A program made the translations under genes and the position numbers. Below are positions 34,521 to 42,382 of a stretch of DNA of 59,706 bases, one piece after another. The notes below the pieces were generated by a model, which did not search any database, was not told the DNA's origin, and saw only the letters and a program-made list of their open reading frames with translations. Source of the stretch: an uncultured Eubacteriales bacterium (GTDB lineage: Bacteria; Bacillota; Clostridia; Peptostreptococcales; Anaerovoracaceae). Location: assembly GCA_902776725.1 (NCBI GenBank), contig CACYQX010000006.1, positions 1-59,706 on the forward strand, given 5' to 3'. Positions within the stretch are counted from its first letter, which is position 1. The number at the start of each line of letters is the position of its first letter.

Positions 34521-34952
34521 ATGAACAAGATGACTGAAGAAAAAGCAAAGGAATTAATGAGCGTCGGCTATCACTGTTCGCAGGTGCTCGCTTATCATAT
34601 CGCGGATAAGCTCGGTCTCGATAAGGATGAATGGCTAAAGATTACATCGGGACTCGGCGGTGGCTGCAATCACGGAGATACATGCGGTGCAATAACGGGA
34701 GCCATTATTGGACTCGGTGCCGCTTACGGATATAGCGAAGAAAATCCCGGAGAGAAAGATGACATCATCAAAGGAAAAGCGAGGAGGCTCCAGGAACTGT
34801 TTATAGAAAAGCACGGTTCGGTTCTCTGCAGAGATCTGCTCGACGGATATGACAATGCGGATCCGAATAGAGTAAGCAAAGACGATACCTGGGCTAACTG
34901 TGGCAAATACTGCGAAGATGCCGCGGCTATATTCGACGAATTGCTCGACTAG
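34521..34952 (+). CDS. C_GCAxxG_C_C family protein
   Basis: A 143-residue soluble protein of the C_GCAxxG_C_C family (redox/metal protein of unknown function). Conserved cysteines appear in YHCSQVL near residue 17, GGGCNHGDTCGAITGA near residue 50, VLCRDLL near residue 96 and NCGKYCEDAA near the end. The spacing fits metal or disulfide chemistry. The ATG at 34521 follows GGAGG. An in-frame TTG 12 bases earlier would place the start over the binding site. It follows the CoA-disulfide reductase and may work with it in sulfur or thiol redox; this is inference. Confidence 0.88.
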   Translation: MNKMTEEKAKELMSVGYHCSQVLAYHIADKLGLDKDEWLKITSGLGGGCNHGDTCGAITGAIIGLGAAYGYSEENPGEKDDIIKGKARRLQELFIEKHGSVLCRDLLDGYDNADPNRVSKDDTWANCGKYCEDAAAIFDELLD

Positions 34953-35012
34953 AATTCGAATGAAAATAATCGTTTAAAAGATATTCGGTTTTAATTTATG
35001 GGAGGTTTACGG

Positions 35013-35768
35013 ATGAGCGAGCGTAAGGTTTGTGTAATAACGGGTGCCACCGGTGGAATAGGCGCCGCAATGGTTAAGAAATTCTATGATAACGGCTTTG
35101 ATGTTGTTATGTTGGACATCAAAGAAGAAGTTCTCGCAGGACTTGCCGAAAGAGAAGGATATGAAAAGGAGCGCGTAAGCTGGTACGAAATTGATGTTTC
35201 CAGCGAAGAAAGCGTCAAGGAAACAATAGAAAACATAAAAGAAAGCAAGGGCAGAATCGATGCGCTTGTAAATGCCGCGGGAATACTTGGTACGTACAAT
35301 ACGACCGCGGAATATGGCTTTGATAATTTCAAAAAGATTTATTCAATCAACGTATTTGGACCATTCCTAACTATGATGTATACGCTACCGATTATGAAGG
35401 AGCAGGGGAGTGGTGCAATCGTCAACTTTGCTTCAGTATCGGGAATGACGGGCTATACATATGAAATCGGTTACGGCTCCAGTAAATGGGCGGTAATAGG
35501 AATGACCAAGAACGTGGCCAACGAATACGGCGAGTTTGGAATACGTGCAAACTCCGTAGCGCCGGGCTGGGTTAATACCGGTATGTTCAAGAAGTCACTC
35601 GAGGACTATGCTGCGCAGTTCGGCAAGGGAGAGGTTACGCTTGGGCCTATGGGAAGACCCGCAGAACCACAGGAAATCGCCAATGTGGTTTACTTCCTTT
35701 GCACTGACGAAGCTTCATATATAAACGGCTCCAATATCCTGGTAGACGGTGGAATGATGCTCGGATAA
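35013..35768 (+). CDS. Short-chain dehydrogenase/reductase
   Basis: A 251-residue classical SDR, acting on an alcohol or ketone with NAD(P). It has the cofactor motif TGATGGIG (about residues 10-17), NAAG near residue 90, and the catalytic Ser around residue 141 (NFASVSG). The YxxxK motif is YGSSK near residue 154, followed by PGWVNTG and the C-terminal GSNILVDGGMM typical of FabG-like enzymes. The ATG at 35013 is preceded by GGGAGG. In this transcript it could act on the product of the glycyl radical enzyme, for example a ketone or aldehyde; that is a guess from order only. Confidence 0.92.
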   Translation: MSERKVCVITGATGGIGAAMVKKFYDNGFDVVMLDIKEEVLAGLAEREGYEKERVSWYEIDVSSEESVKETIENIKESKGRIDALVNAAGILGTYNTTAEYGFDNFKKIYSINVFGPFLTMMYTLPIMKEQGSGAIVNFASVSGMTGYTYEIGYGSSKWAVIGMTKNVANEYGEFGIRANSVAPGWVNTGMFKKSLEDYAAQFGKGEVTLGPMGRPAEPQEIANVVYFLCTDEASYINGSNILVDGGMMLG

Positions 35769-35772
35769 ATGC

Positions 35773-35778
35773 TATAAT
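35773..35778 (+). promoter_or_regulatory. -10 element before the small membrane protein gene
   Basis: A TATAAT hexamer lies directly after the SDR stop codon, about 35 bases before the TTG start. No good -35 is seen, as it would lie within the SDR gene. Confidence 0.35.
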
Positions 35779-35810
35779 CTATATGAAATACATATGATTG
35801 GAGAAGCGTT

Positions 35811-36314
35811 TTGAAGCAAAAAGAAGTTAAACAGATTGATAGAGTTCTTATTCACAGAATAACCGATGAGAATATCGTCTCAGCGCCGGTTTTAAAGAGC
35901 ATGCGTCAGTTTGAAGAGAATTCAAAACTCTGGAAGGGCGCGTTCTTTACATTTCTTGTTGCACTGGCTGCGAGGTTTTTGATAGGTCTTTTGTTTGGAG
36001 AGAGTTTCGCGGGAGGTTTTGAGAATTCTCGACTTGCTCTCTTTCTTGCGATGGTGGCGATAGTCTGCTTTATCGCATTTGCCGCGTTATTCATCAGAGA
36101 GAAGACGTTCCTAAAGAATAAATGTGCATGCCCGAACTGCAAGGAAGGCTTTGCATATTATCTTTACAGCTCAAACGGAGACGGACAGTGTGGCAGAAAA
36201 TATTTCCTGGACGATTGCAATACAGTGGGAATAAAGCAGGGAATGGTCACTTGGAGTCCGTTTGTGCTCCCAAAGAACTGTCCAAACTGTGAAGAAAAGA
36301 TTTGGAAAGAATAA
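35811..36314 (+). CDS. Unrecognised membrane protein with zinc-ribbon-like tail
   Basis: I do not recognise a family. The 167-residue protein would start at a TTG preceded by TTGGAGAAG. Residues ~1-40 are soluble. Two membrane helices follow (FFTFLVALAARFLIGLLFG and LFLAMVAIVCFIAFAALFI). The C-terminal 60 residues contain CACPNC and CPNCEEK, two knuckles 37 residues apart that look like a zinc ribbon, with a third CG in between. The topology suggests the ribbon is cytoplasmic. It lies between the SDR and the second M20 gene, 16 bases before the latter's ATG. Confidence 0.75.
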   Translation: MKQKEVKQIDRVLIHRITDENIVSAPVLKSMRQFEENSKLWKGAFFTFLVALAARFLIGLLFGESFAGGFENSRLALFLAMVAIVCFIAFAALFIREKTFLKNKCACPNCKEGFAYYLYSSNGDGQCGRKYFLDDCNTVGIKQGMVTWSPFVLPKNCPNCEEKIWKE

Positions 36315-36330
36315 GAAAGGAGTAATGCAT

Positions 36331-37518
36331 ATGGAAAAAGCTTTGATTGAAAGAGTAGAAAAGACGGTTGAAGCTCTGAAGCCTGAGTTAAAGGAACTCA
36401 CGCTGAATATTCACAGCAATCCCGAACTTGGTAATCAGGAACATAAGGCCTATGCTTGGCAACTGGAACTTCTCAAGAAATATGGCTTTGACATCACCGA
36501 GCATTACTGTGATATAGAGACTGCATATAAGGCTGTCTATAAGGGGGCAAAGCCGGGACCAAAGATCGCTATGCTCGCTGAATACGACGCTCTTCCAAAA
36601 CTCGGACACGGATGCGGACATAATTTGATCTGCATGATGTCCGTGGGTTCAGGAATTGCGATGAGGGAATATGTCGATGAATTCGGTGGCGAGATTTATG
36701 TAATAGGTACGCCGGCCGAAGAGACAGAAGGTGCCAAGGTCGCAATGTCTAACGCCGGAGCGTTTGATGAAATGGATGTAGTTATGATGGCACATCCGGC
36801 ATATGAAGATGCGAGTTCTTGGAATACAATGGCTATGATCTGCAGAAGCTATGAGTTCTTTGGAAGAAACGCACACGCTGCGTCAGCGCCGGAAGAGGGA
36901 CTCAATGCTCTGGATGCTATGATTAACTTCTTCAACCTTATAAATGCTATGAGACAGCAGACAAAGGACGGAACGAGAATCCACGGAGTTATCTCGCACG
37001 GTGGAGAAGCTCCGAATATAATTCCAGACTATACGAGAGCGCTCTTCTATATCAGATCGCCTAAATGGGCACAGCTTGAAGAACTTGAAAAGAGGGTAGA
37101 GGCTTGTGCTGCCGGAGCTGCTATGGCAACCGGAACCACATATAAATGGAACTACGAAGAAGTTGACTTCATGGATACCAACAGCAATATGTATCTAAAC
37201 AGACTTGCTTGCGATACCATGGAAGAACTGGGTGTTCCTATGACATGGATGGGAGCCGAGACGTCGATGGGATCTTCGGACCTCGGAAACGTAAGCTATA
37301 GATGTCCGTCGATTCAGATCACAAATTCGCTCGGCGTTCATCCGAGTGGAAAGAAATACGTTGCTCATACGACGGAGTTCGCGGAACTCGCTTGCACGGA
37401 TTGGGCGATAGAGCATGCATTCAAATTCATCGAAGGCTTCGTCCTCACGGCTTGCAAGCTCATGACTGAGCCGGAACACATCGCGGCCATCAAAGAGGAG
37501 TTCAGTAATATGAAATAA
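36331..37518 (+). CDS. M20 family amidohydrolase (AbgB-like), second copy
   Basis: A 395-residue metal-dependent amidohydrolase paralogous to the 31569-32732 product. The matching landmarks are NIHSNPELGNQEHKA, YKGAKPGPKIAMLAEYDAL, GHGCGHNLICM and GTPAEETEGAK. Their spacing is nearly the same as in the first copy, so the two probably arose by duplication and act on related substrates. The ATG at 36331 is eight bases from AAGGAG; an ATG six bases earlier is too close. The gene's stop is followed at once by a long inverted repeat that separates it from a convergent gene. Confidence 0.92.
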   Translation: MEKALIERVEKTVEALKPELKELTLNIHSNPELGNQEHKAYAWQLELLKKYGFDITEHYCDIETAYKAVYKGAKPGPKIAMLAEYDALPKLGHGCGHNLICMMSVGSGIAMREYVDEFGGEIYVIGTPAEETEGAKVAMSNAGAFDEMDVVMMAHPAYEDASSWNTMAMICRSYEFFGRNAHAASAPEEGLNALDAMINFFNLINAMRQQTKDGTRIHGVISHGGEAPNIIPDYTRALFYIRSPKWAQLEELEKRVEACAAGAAMATGTTYKWNYEEVDFMDTNSNMYLNRLACDTMEELGVPMTWMGAETSMGSSDLGNVSYRCPSIQITNSLGVHPSGKKYVAHTTEFAELACTDWAIEHAFKFIEGFVLTACKLMTEPEHIAAIKEEFSNMK

Positions 37519-37526
37519 CCCGCGTT

Positions 37527-37709
37527 ACCGTGGGTGTGTGTTCGAGCTTAGCGTCGAAGGAATAGCAATTACACGAAAACGAGAAAGAAGGACCTTTGTG
37601 AAGTTGGCAGCGGGTAGAATACCTTCGCGCAACTTCCAAAGGTCTTTTCGAGTTTTCGTATGTAATTGCATGACTGAGGTAAGCAAGTGAGAACATACAG
37701 CCGCGGTAA
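37527..37709. repeat. Long imperfect inverted repeat filling the gap between convergent M20 genes
   Basis: Outer arms: TTACCGTGGGTGTGTGTTC (from 37525) matches the complement of the segment ending at 37709, differing at few positions. Middle: GCAATTACA (37565-37573) pairs with TGTAATTGC (37661-37669). Inner: GACCTTTGTGAAGTTG (37591-37606) pairs with CAACTTCCAAAGGTC (37630-37644), flanked by CGAAAACGAG and CGAGTTTTCG. The tip holds GGTAGAATACC. Together this is a hairpin-like structure of about 183 bases that reaches nearly from one stop codon to the other. No transposase or T-run terminator is seen. It could be a miniature mobile element, a large transcription barrier or a processed double-stranded RNA. 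Confidence 0.75.
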
Positions 37710-38852
37710 TTATTTCATAAGCAGTCTCCTGATGAGGTTTGCGATGAGGTCGTAGCGCTTTTCAACCGTATCGAGAAGGAAGTACTCGTTCTCGTTGTGG
37801 AGATTGTCGCCGTGCGGACCGCATGCATCGATTATCGGCGTTCCGCCTCCCGAAACAAAGCTTGCGTCCGACGCACCGCCTGAACTCTCGAAATCGAATT
37901 CGTAATCCATCTTTGCGGCTTCTTCCTTTAGAATCTCAACCATCATCTTTGTTTCATCCGTGAATCTCATAGGCGGCATATCGCTGTATTTGATATATTC
38001 GCTCTTTATTCTCTCGTCAAACGGATTGGCTACAAGCTCATTAAACGCGGCTTCCACAACTTCTGCCTGGCTATAGTCCATGATTCTTACGTCTATCTTC
38101 ATATGCGTATGCTCAGGAACTACGTTTGAAGCTGTTCCGCCGTTTATTACGCCGACATTGACGGTGAGCCCGGGGAGGCTCTTATGAAGCTTACTGCAGC
38201 AGTCGATCCATCGGCCTGCTTCTCTTATAGAACTTGCGCCTTTGTCAGGGTAACTTCCCGCATGCGATGCTACTCCGTGGATATCAACCCAGTATTCGAG
38301 CGAACCTTTTCTTTCGTGAACAAAATTGCCGGTTATTCTTCCGGGCTCCATATCGAGAGCGTATTTCGCGTTCTTTGCAAGCTCTAGTAGGAGTTCTCCG
38401 CTGTAAGGCGATCCGAGTTCTTCGTCGCCGTTGTTTACTATCGCAAAGCATTTGTCCGGAAACTCGTTCCTCAGTTCCCTTATTAGGTGGAGTGCCATTA
38501 AGTCTCCGGCCTTCATATCGGCTGCACCGGGACCTTTGACATAGTTTCCGTCGATGGAGAAGGGTCTTTCGGCCACTGTTCCGGCCGGGAAGACGGTATC
38601 GATATGTCCGATGAACATGATGTCCCAGGGCTTATCTTTACCATCCAATTCTTTCATATCGTGAGTAGTTGCGACGAGGTGAGGGTGACCTTCCGTTTCC
38701 AGCTGTCTCCTTGTGACAAAGAGACCGTCATTCTTATACATCTCCTCGAGCGCATCGGCCATCTTATTAAGACCTTCCACATCGTAGCTTCCGCTATCGA
38801 TATTGACCAATACTTCGAGCTCCTCGAGATACTTTTTAAGATCGATTCCCAT
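37710..38852 (-). CDS. M20 family peptidase (carboxypeptidase G2-like)
   Basis: A 380-residue metallopeptidase of the ArgE/DapE/CPG2 branch, clearly different from the two AbgB-like proteins. It has IMFIGHIDTVFPAG (first metal His and Asp, residues ~79-92) and GPGAADMKAGDLMAL (bridging Asp near residue 112). NNGDEELGSPYSG carries the catalytic Glu near residue 145, and GPHGDNLHNENEYF carries the last metal His near residue 350. CPG2-type enzymes remove C-terminal glutamate from folate-like or peptide substrates. AAAGGAAG precedes the ATG. It lies 70 bases downstream of the amidohydrolase gene on the same strand. Confidence 0.92.
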   Translation of the reverse strand: MGIDLKKYLEELEVLVNIDSGSYDVEGLNKMADALEEMYKNDGLFVTRRQLETEGHPHLVATTHDMKELDGKDKPWDIMFIGHIDTVFPAGTVAERPFSIDGNYVKGPGAADMKAGDLMALHLIRELRNEFPDKCFAIVNNGDEELGSPYSGELLLELAKNAKYALDMEPGRITGNFVHERKGSLEYWVDIHGVASHAGSYPDKGASSIREAGRWIDCCSKLHKSLPGLTVNVGVINGGTASNVVPEHTHMKIDVRIMDYSQAEVVEAAFNELVANPFDERIKSEYIKYSDMPPMRFTDETKMMVEILKEEAAKMDYEFDFESSGGASDASFVSGGGTPIIDACGPHGDNLHNENEYFLLDTVEKRYDLIANLIRRLLMK

Positions 38853-38922
38853 AACGCTTCCTTTCTTATTAAACAGTGGATTTTAATTTACTTTAGTAAG
38901 CTGATTCGGTGCTTGTCGATTA

Positions 38923-40311
38923 TTATTTATTGCCTTGGTATGGAATGAATTTTCCGAGCCTGTCGTCAATGATTATTCCGTTGTCTAGGGCAAGTTTTCC
39001 TCCGTTATATACACGAACAATTCCCGCGGGTGCTTCCAAATGCGAGAAATCGGCTTTGTCGATTATGGTATTCGGGTTGAATACTGTTAAGTCCGCATCG
39101 CATCCCTCGAGGATTCGCCCTTTGTTTTTTAAGTTCATGCGCTCCGCCGGCTCAAGCGTAATTTTGCGCAATGCGTCGATAAGTGGCAGGGCGTTTTCTT
39201 CTCTTACATACTTTCCGAGGACTCTCGGGAAGGTTCCCGCAATTCTCGGGTGGCCGTGTCCCGATGCCATGATTCCGTCGGATGCCACCATACCGTTGGG
39301 ATTGACAATGGCTTCTCTTATTTCGTCCTCCCTCATAACAAAGGCGACGGCGAGCATCGTAGGATGATTCTCCCTTGCGTCGTGGAAGATCTTCTCGTCA
39401 CAGAAGACATTTTTATATGGATCCGCCGTGAGCATTATCTTGTCGTAGTCGACGCCCCAGGTCTCGAGACATCCGTCCTCGAATACGGCGGAGCCTATAT
39501 ATGTTGAGAAGGCATCGTATGGATAGGTATCGTAGTTCAAAGTCTCGTCGACGTCCATCGCTTTGTTTATATGTTCCAGGCATTCTGTCATTGCGCCATA
39601 GGCGGAGCAACTTGAAAGATGAGAAATCTGGAATTTTGGCTTGATGGCTGCCGAGAACCTTATCATTTCGTCAACGTTATCTATATTCTCGTGGCATTCG
39701 TCCCTGTAGTGGGCGCTAACTATATAGTTCGGGTCTTCGAGTCTGCTTACCGCAAATAGCATCTCGTCAAATGTCATCGCCGGGTCGTATTCGATTCCAA
39801 ATGATATTCCGCACGCGCCTTGCTCGATTTCATTCATGAGCTTATCTCTAAGGATTACGCGCTGACCGGTGGAGGAGGGGGCATGACGACCGATCCCCAT
39901 TTCTGTTCTGAAGAAATTGTATCCGGACTGAATCATATAGTTTACGGGTGCGCCGCCGAGTTCGTCCAGAACTCCTTTGAAAACATCAAGAGGCTGCCTT
40001 TGGGTTCCGCAGTTTCCTCCGACAGCTGTGGTGACGCCCATCTCGAGCATGCACTTGGAGGCATAGAACTTCTTGCCTTCCGTGAGGAAGCGCTCCTCGT
40101 GCATATGGATGTCTATAAATCCGGGGGAGACGATTAAGCCTTCCGCATCAAACAAAGAAGCTGCTTCGGGTTCGCTTTCTCCGATGTAATCGATTTTTCC
40201 GTCCTTTATTCCTATATTTGCTTTCTTTAGTGAAGCGCCTGAATTGGCCTTACCCGTCTGATAATTTCCAAAGTCGGGATAAAGAGCATTGACTATAAGA
40301 AGATCCAACAT
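38923..40311 (-). CDS. Amidohydrolase family protein, N-acyl-D-amino-acid deacylase-like
   Basis: A 462-residue TIM-barrel metal-dependent hydrolase. The N-terminal beta-sandwich strand with GLIVSPGFIDIHMHEER supplies the HxH metal ligands at about residues 68-70. Further ligand positions include VSAHYRDE and FQISHLSSCSAYG (His near 230), with Asp in MVASDGIMASGHGHPR near residue 345. The last segment closely resembles D-aminoacylase and DUF3604-like deacylases, which remove acyl groups from N-acyl-D-amino acids. AGGAGGTTTTTATG supports the start. It is co-oriented with the M20 peptidase and divergent from the urea transporter gene. Confidence 0.9.
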   Translation of the reverse strand: MLDLLIVNALYPDFGNYQTGKANSGASLKKANIGIKDGKIDYIGESEPEAASLFDAEGLIVSPGFIDIHMHEERFLTEGKKFYASKCMLEMGVTTAVGGNCGTQRQPLDVFKGVLDELGGAPVNYMIQSGYNFFRTEMGIGRHAPSSTGQRVILRDKLMNEIEQGACGISFGIEYDPAMTFDEMLFAVSRLEDPNYIVSAHYRDECHENIDNVDEMIRFSAAIKPKFQISHLSSCSAYGAMTECLEHINKAMDVDETLNYDTYPYDAFSTYIGSAVFEDGCLETWGVDYDKIMLTADPYKNVFCDEKIFHDARENHPTMLAVAFVMREDEIREAIVNPNGMVASDGIMASGHGHPRIAGTFPRVLGKYVREENALPLIDALRKITLEPAERMNLKNKGRILEGCDADLTVFNPNTIIDKADFSHLEAPAGIVRVYNGGKLALDNGIIIDDRLGKFIPYQGNK

Positions 40312-40464
40312 AAAAACCTCCTATAAAAAGAACACTACTTTCTACATTATATTATGTATTATACCACAGAATAATGCCTAGAAAGGTGTATATACTATTG
40401 CATTGTCATGTGTATTGTGGCAAAATGTCTCTGTAAACTTTAGCTCGGTTTGTAGGAGGGTGAA

Positions 40465-41535
40465 ATGGGGGCACTTGCTTCATGTGATTTTCCGCTTTTG
40501 AATAAGTGGAAGGATGTAGTGGACGCAAACAAGGTACTTGGATTTATTGATGCGGTTCTATGTGCGTTTGCGCAGATTATCTTCTCGGACAATTCGTTTT
40601 CGGGACTCGTACTTCTCATAGCCAGTTTCTTGGTGTCGCCTCAGGTAGGCATAGCTGGACTCTGGTCGGCGATAGTATCGGTTGCCTTTTGCAAGATAGT
40701 TGAGGCGCCTCCCGTTGTTACCAGGATGGGGGTTCATTCGTTCTGCTCGACTCTTTCCGGAATCATTATGGGCGGACTTGTATTTGTAGATGGAATAGAT
40801 GTGAGATTCTTTATATTCTTTACGCTCTCGTCGATTTTCTGCACGATTACCGTTCTTGCATGCAGTCATATCTTTTCAACATGGAATGCATCTGCGCTGG
40901 GACTTCCGTTTGGATTTACGACTCTCGTGTTTATGGGCGCTGCTCAGAATATGGGATTTGTTTCTCAGTCGGAAACAATAGTCGCGCATGCCGCGTCCAA
41001 TTTATCTCCTCAGGATATTCTTCCGTGGGGAAGCGGAGAAATAATTCAGGCGATATATTCCGGCATCAGCGAACTTCTCGGAGGAACCGAATGGATCATA
41101 GCGGCGCTTATCGGAGTTGCGCTTTTGATGTCATCAAGGATAGATTTTATATCTGCTATACTCGGTGCTGCGATTGGAGCATTGACCGCGATGTTTTTCG
41201 GTGTACCCAATATACCTGTGCTGATCGGTCTCTATGGATATAACGGAATGCTTCTCATGTTCGTTCTTAACGGCAGGGCATTTAAGATTACTCCGAAGTC
41301 ATATATACTCAATCTGATTCTTGCGGGCATGACTTCTATACTCGCTGCGTGGATGTCCGTAAGCTTTGGTTTGGTAGGTGCTGTATGCACTGCGTTTCCG
41401 TTCTCGATCATATGCTGCCTGATGATGATTGCAGCGCCGAATATGGACCTCGAATACAGGCCTGCAATCTACTGGGGTGTGCCCGAAACAGTAGGTAAAA
41501 TCAAGGCCAAGGCAGAGGCTGAGAACAACGCTTAA
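40465..41535 (+). CDS. Urea transporter (UT family)
   Basis: A 356-residue membrane channel of the UT family, passing urea down its gradient. Ten hydrophobic segments in two repeated halves are visible. Family landmarks are AQIIFSDNSFSGLVLLIASFLVSPQ (half one, residues ~37-61) and NASALGLPFGFTTLVFMG. The second-half repeat begins FFGVPNIPVLIGLYGYNGMLL. AGGAGG precedes the ATG. No urease genes are seen in the window, so urea uptake for hydrolysis here is unproven; a related small amide is possible. It is divergent from the amidohydrolase gene, with 153 bases between. Confidence 0.9.
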   Translation: MGALASCDFPLLNKWKDVVDANKVLGFIDAVLCAFAQIIFSDNSFSGLVLLIASFLVSPQVGIAGLWSAIVSVAFCKIVEAPPVVTRMGVHSFCSTLSGIIMGGLVFVDGIDVRFFIFFTLSSIFCTITVLACSHIFSTWNASALGLPFGFTTLVFMGAAQNMGFVSQSETIVAHAASNLSPQDILPWGSGEIIQAIYSGISELLGGTEWIIAALIGVALLMSSRIDFISAILGAAIGALTAMFFGVPNIPVLIGLYGYNGMLLMFVLNGRAFKITPKSYILNLILAGMTSILAAWMSVSFGLVGAVCTAFPFSIICCLMMIAAPNMDLEYRPAIYWGVPETVGKIKAKAEAENNA

Positions 41536-41545
41536 TGGGTTTATC

Positions 41546-41760
41546 AAAAAACAAAAAGTGTAAAACGAAAATCAAAAAGTAAAAAGAAAAGCGTAGACAA
41601 AAATCGAAAAGCAAAAAACGAAAAGCAAAAATCGAAAACAAAAAACAAAAAGTGAAAATGCAAATTGCGTTTGCGAATCGAAAACAAAAACCAAAATAAA
41701 AAAACAAAACCGAAAAGCAAAAAACGAAGTGCAAAAAACGTTTTAAAAAAATGCAAGAAA
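41546..41760. repeat. A-rich, T-poor low-complexity tract with phased A-runs
   Basis: About 215 bases consist mainly of runs of 4-7 A separated by one to three C, G or T bases, in degenerate units such as AAAATCG, AAAAGC and AAAACG. T is rare on this strand. The runs recur at roughly 6-11 bases, so parts are in helical phase and should bend the DNA. It ends directly upstream of the -35 of the histone-like gene and could act as a curved region or UP element. No credible gene is seen in it. Confidence 0.75.
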
Positions 41761-41764
41761 ACTC

Positions 41765-41828
41765 TTGAAATTTGAAACACGCGTGGTATTATTAATTCGT
41801 AAGTTATTATAAGTATACTTATATAACT
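41765..41828 (+). promoter_or_regulatory. Promoter and 27-base palindrome of the histone H1-like gene
   Basis: TTGAAA (41765-41770), 16 bases, TATTAT (41787-41792) preceded by TGG, an extended -10. Just past the predicted start lies a near-perfect palindrome. Its core ATAAGTATACTTAT (41809-41822) is flanked by AGTTAT (41802-41807) and ATAACT (41823-41828), with one unpaired T. It could be an operator or a leader hairpin. Confidence 0.55.
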
Positions 41829-41888
41829 GTAAAAAGTTTTTTGAGAAGGGGTAAAGAAAACTCCGCAATCGTAAAGGAAGGCGAAAAA

Positions 41889-42335
41889 ATGGCAACAGCA
41901 AAGAAACCAGCAGCAAAGAAACCAGCTGCAAAGAAACCGGCTGCTAAGAAGGCAGTAGCTAAGAAGGCTCCAGCTAAGAAGGCAGCAGCTAAGAAGACAA
42001 CAGCTAAGAAGGCAGTTGCAAAGAAAGCTCCGGCTAAGAAGGCAGCAGCTAAGAAGACAACAGCTAAGAAGGCAGTTGCAAAGAAAGCTCCGGCTAAGAA
42101 GGCAGTAGCTAAGAAGGCTCCAGCTAAGAAGGCAGTAGCTAAGAAGGCTCCAGCTAAGAAGGCAGCAGCTAAGAAGACAGTTAAGAAGGCAGTAGCTAAG
42201 AAGGCTCCAGCAAAGAAGACTGTTAAGAAGGCAGTAGCGAAGAAAGCTCCAGCAAAGAAGGCTCCAGCAAAGAAGACTGTTAAGAAGGCAGTAGCTAAGA
42301 AGCCGGCTAAGAAAGCTCCAGCTAAGAAGAAATAA
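41889..42335 (+). CDS. Histone H1-like Lys/Ala-rich repeat protein
   Basis: A 148-residue protein made almost only of Lys, Ala, Pro, Val and Thr in repeats such as [16 protein letters not shown] and KKTTAKKA. It resembles the C-terminal tail of eukaryotic histone H1 and bacterial HctA/AlgP-type proteins. It has no other domain. Such proteins bind DNA or RNA through charge and condense the chromosome. The gene itself is a chain of 12- to 24-base tandem repeats, so its length can vary by recombination. AAGGAAGG precedes the ATG at 41889, which is inside a longer frame. It has its own promoter next to an A-rich tract and precedes the peptide transporter by 47 bases. Confidence 0.9.
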   Translation: MATAKKPAAKKPAAKKPAAKKAVAKKAPAKKAAAKKTTAKKAVAKKAPAKKAAAKKTTAKKAVAKKAPAKKAVAKKAPAKKAVAKKAPAKKAAAKKTVKKAVAKKAPAKKTVKKAVAKKAPAKKAPAKKTVKKAVAKKPAKKAPAKKK

Positions 42336-42382
42336 GTCTTAAATAAAAAATTAATATCGGAGCCATAAGGAGAAACACCGAA

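Noticed and set aside
28190-37518. Choline or diol-utilising microcompartment locus
   Set aside because: No shell protein genes, no aldehyde dehydrogenase, and the active-site motif differs.
37527-37709. Insertion sequence
   Set aside because: Inverted repeat only; no transposase and no visible target-site duplication.
41501-41780. Phe-rich minus-strand frames opposite the A-rich tract
   Set aside because: Poly-A on the plus strand reads as TTT (Phe) codons on the minus strand; no start signal or protein logic.
41889-42335. Tandem repeats that might suggest CRISPR or a satellite
   Set aside because: Repeats are contiguous, in frame and without unique spacers; they code the Lys/Ala protein. 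The repeats at 19560-19790 and 52040-52250 are rejected as CRISPR for the same reason.
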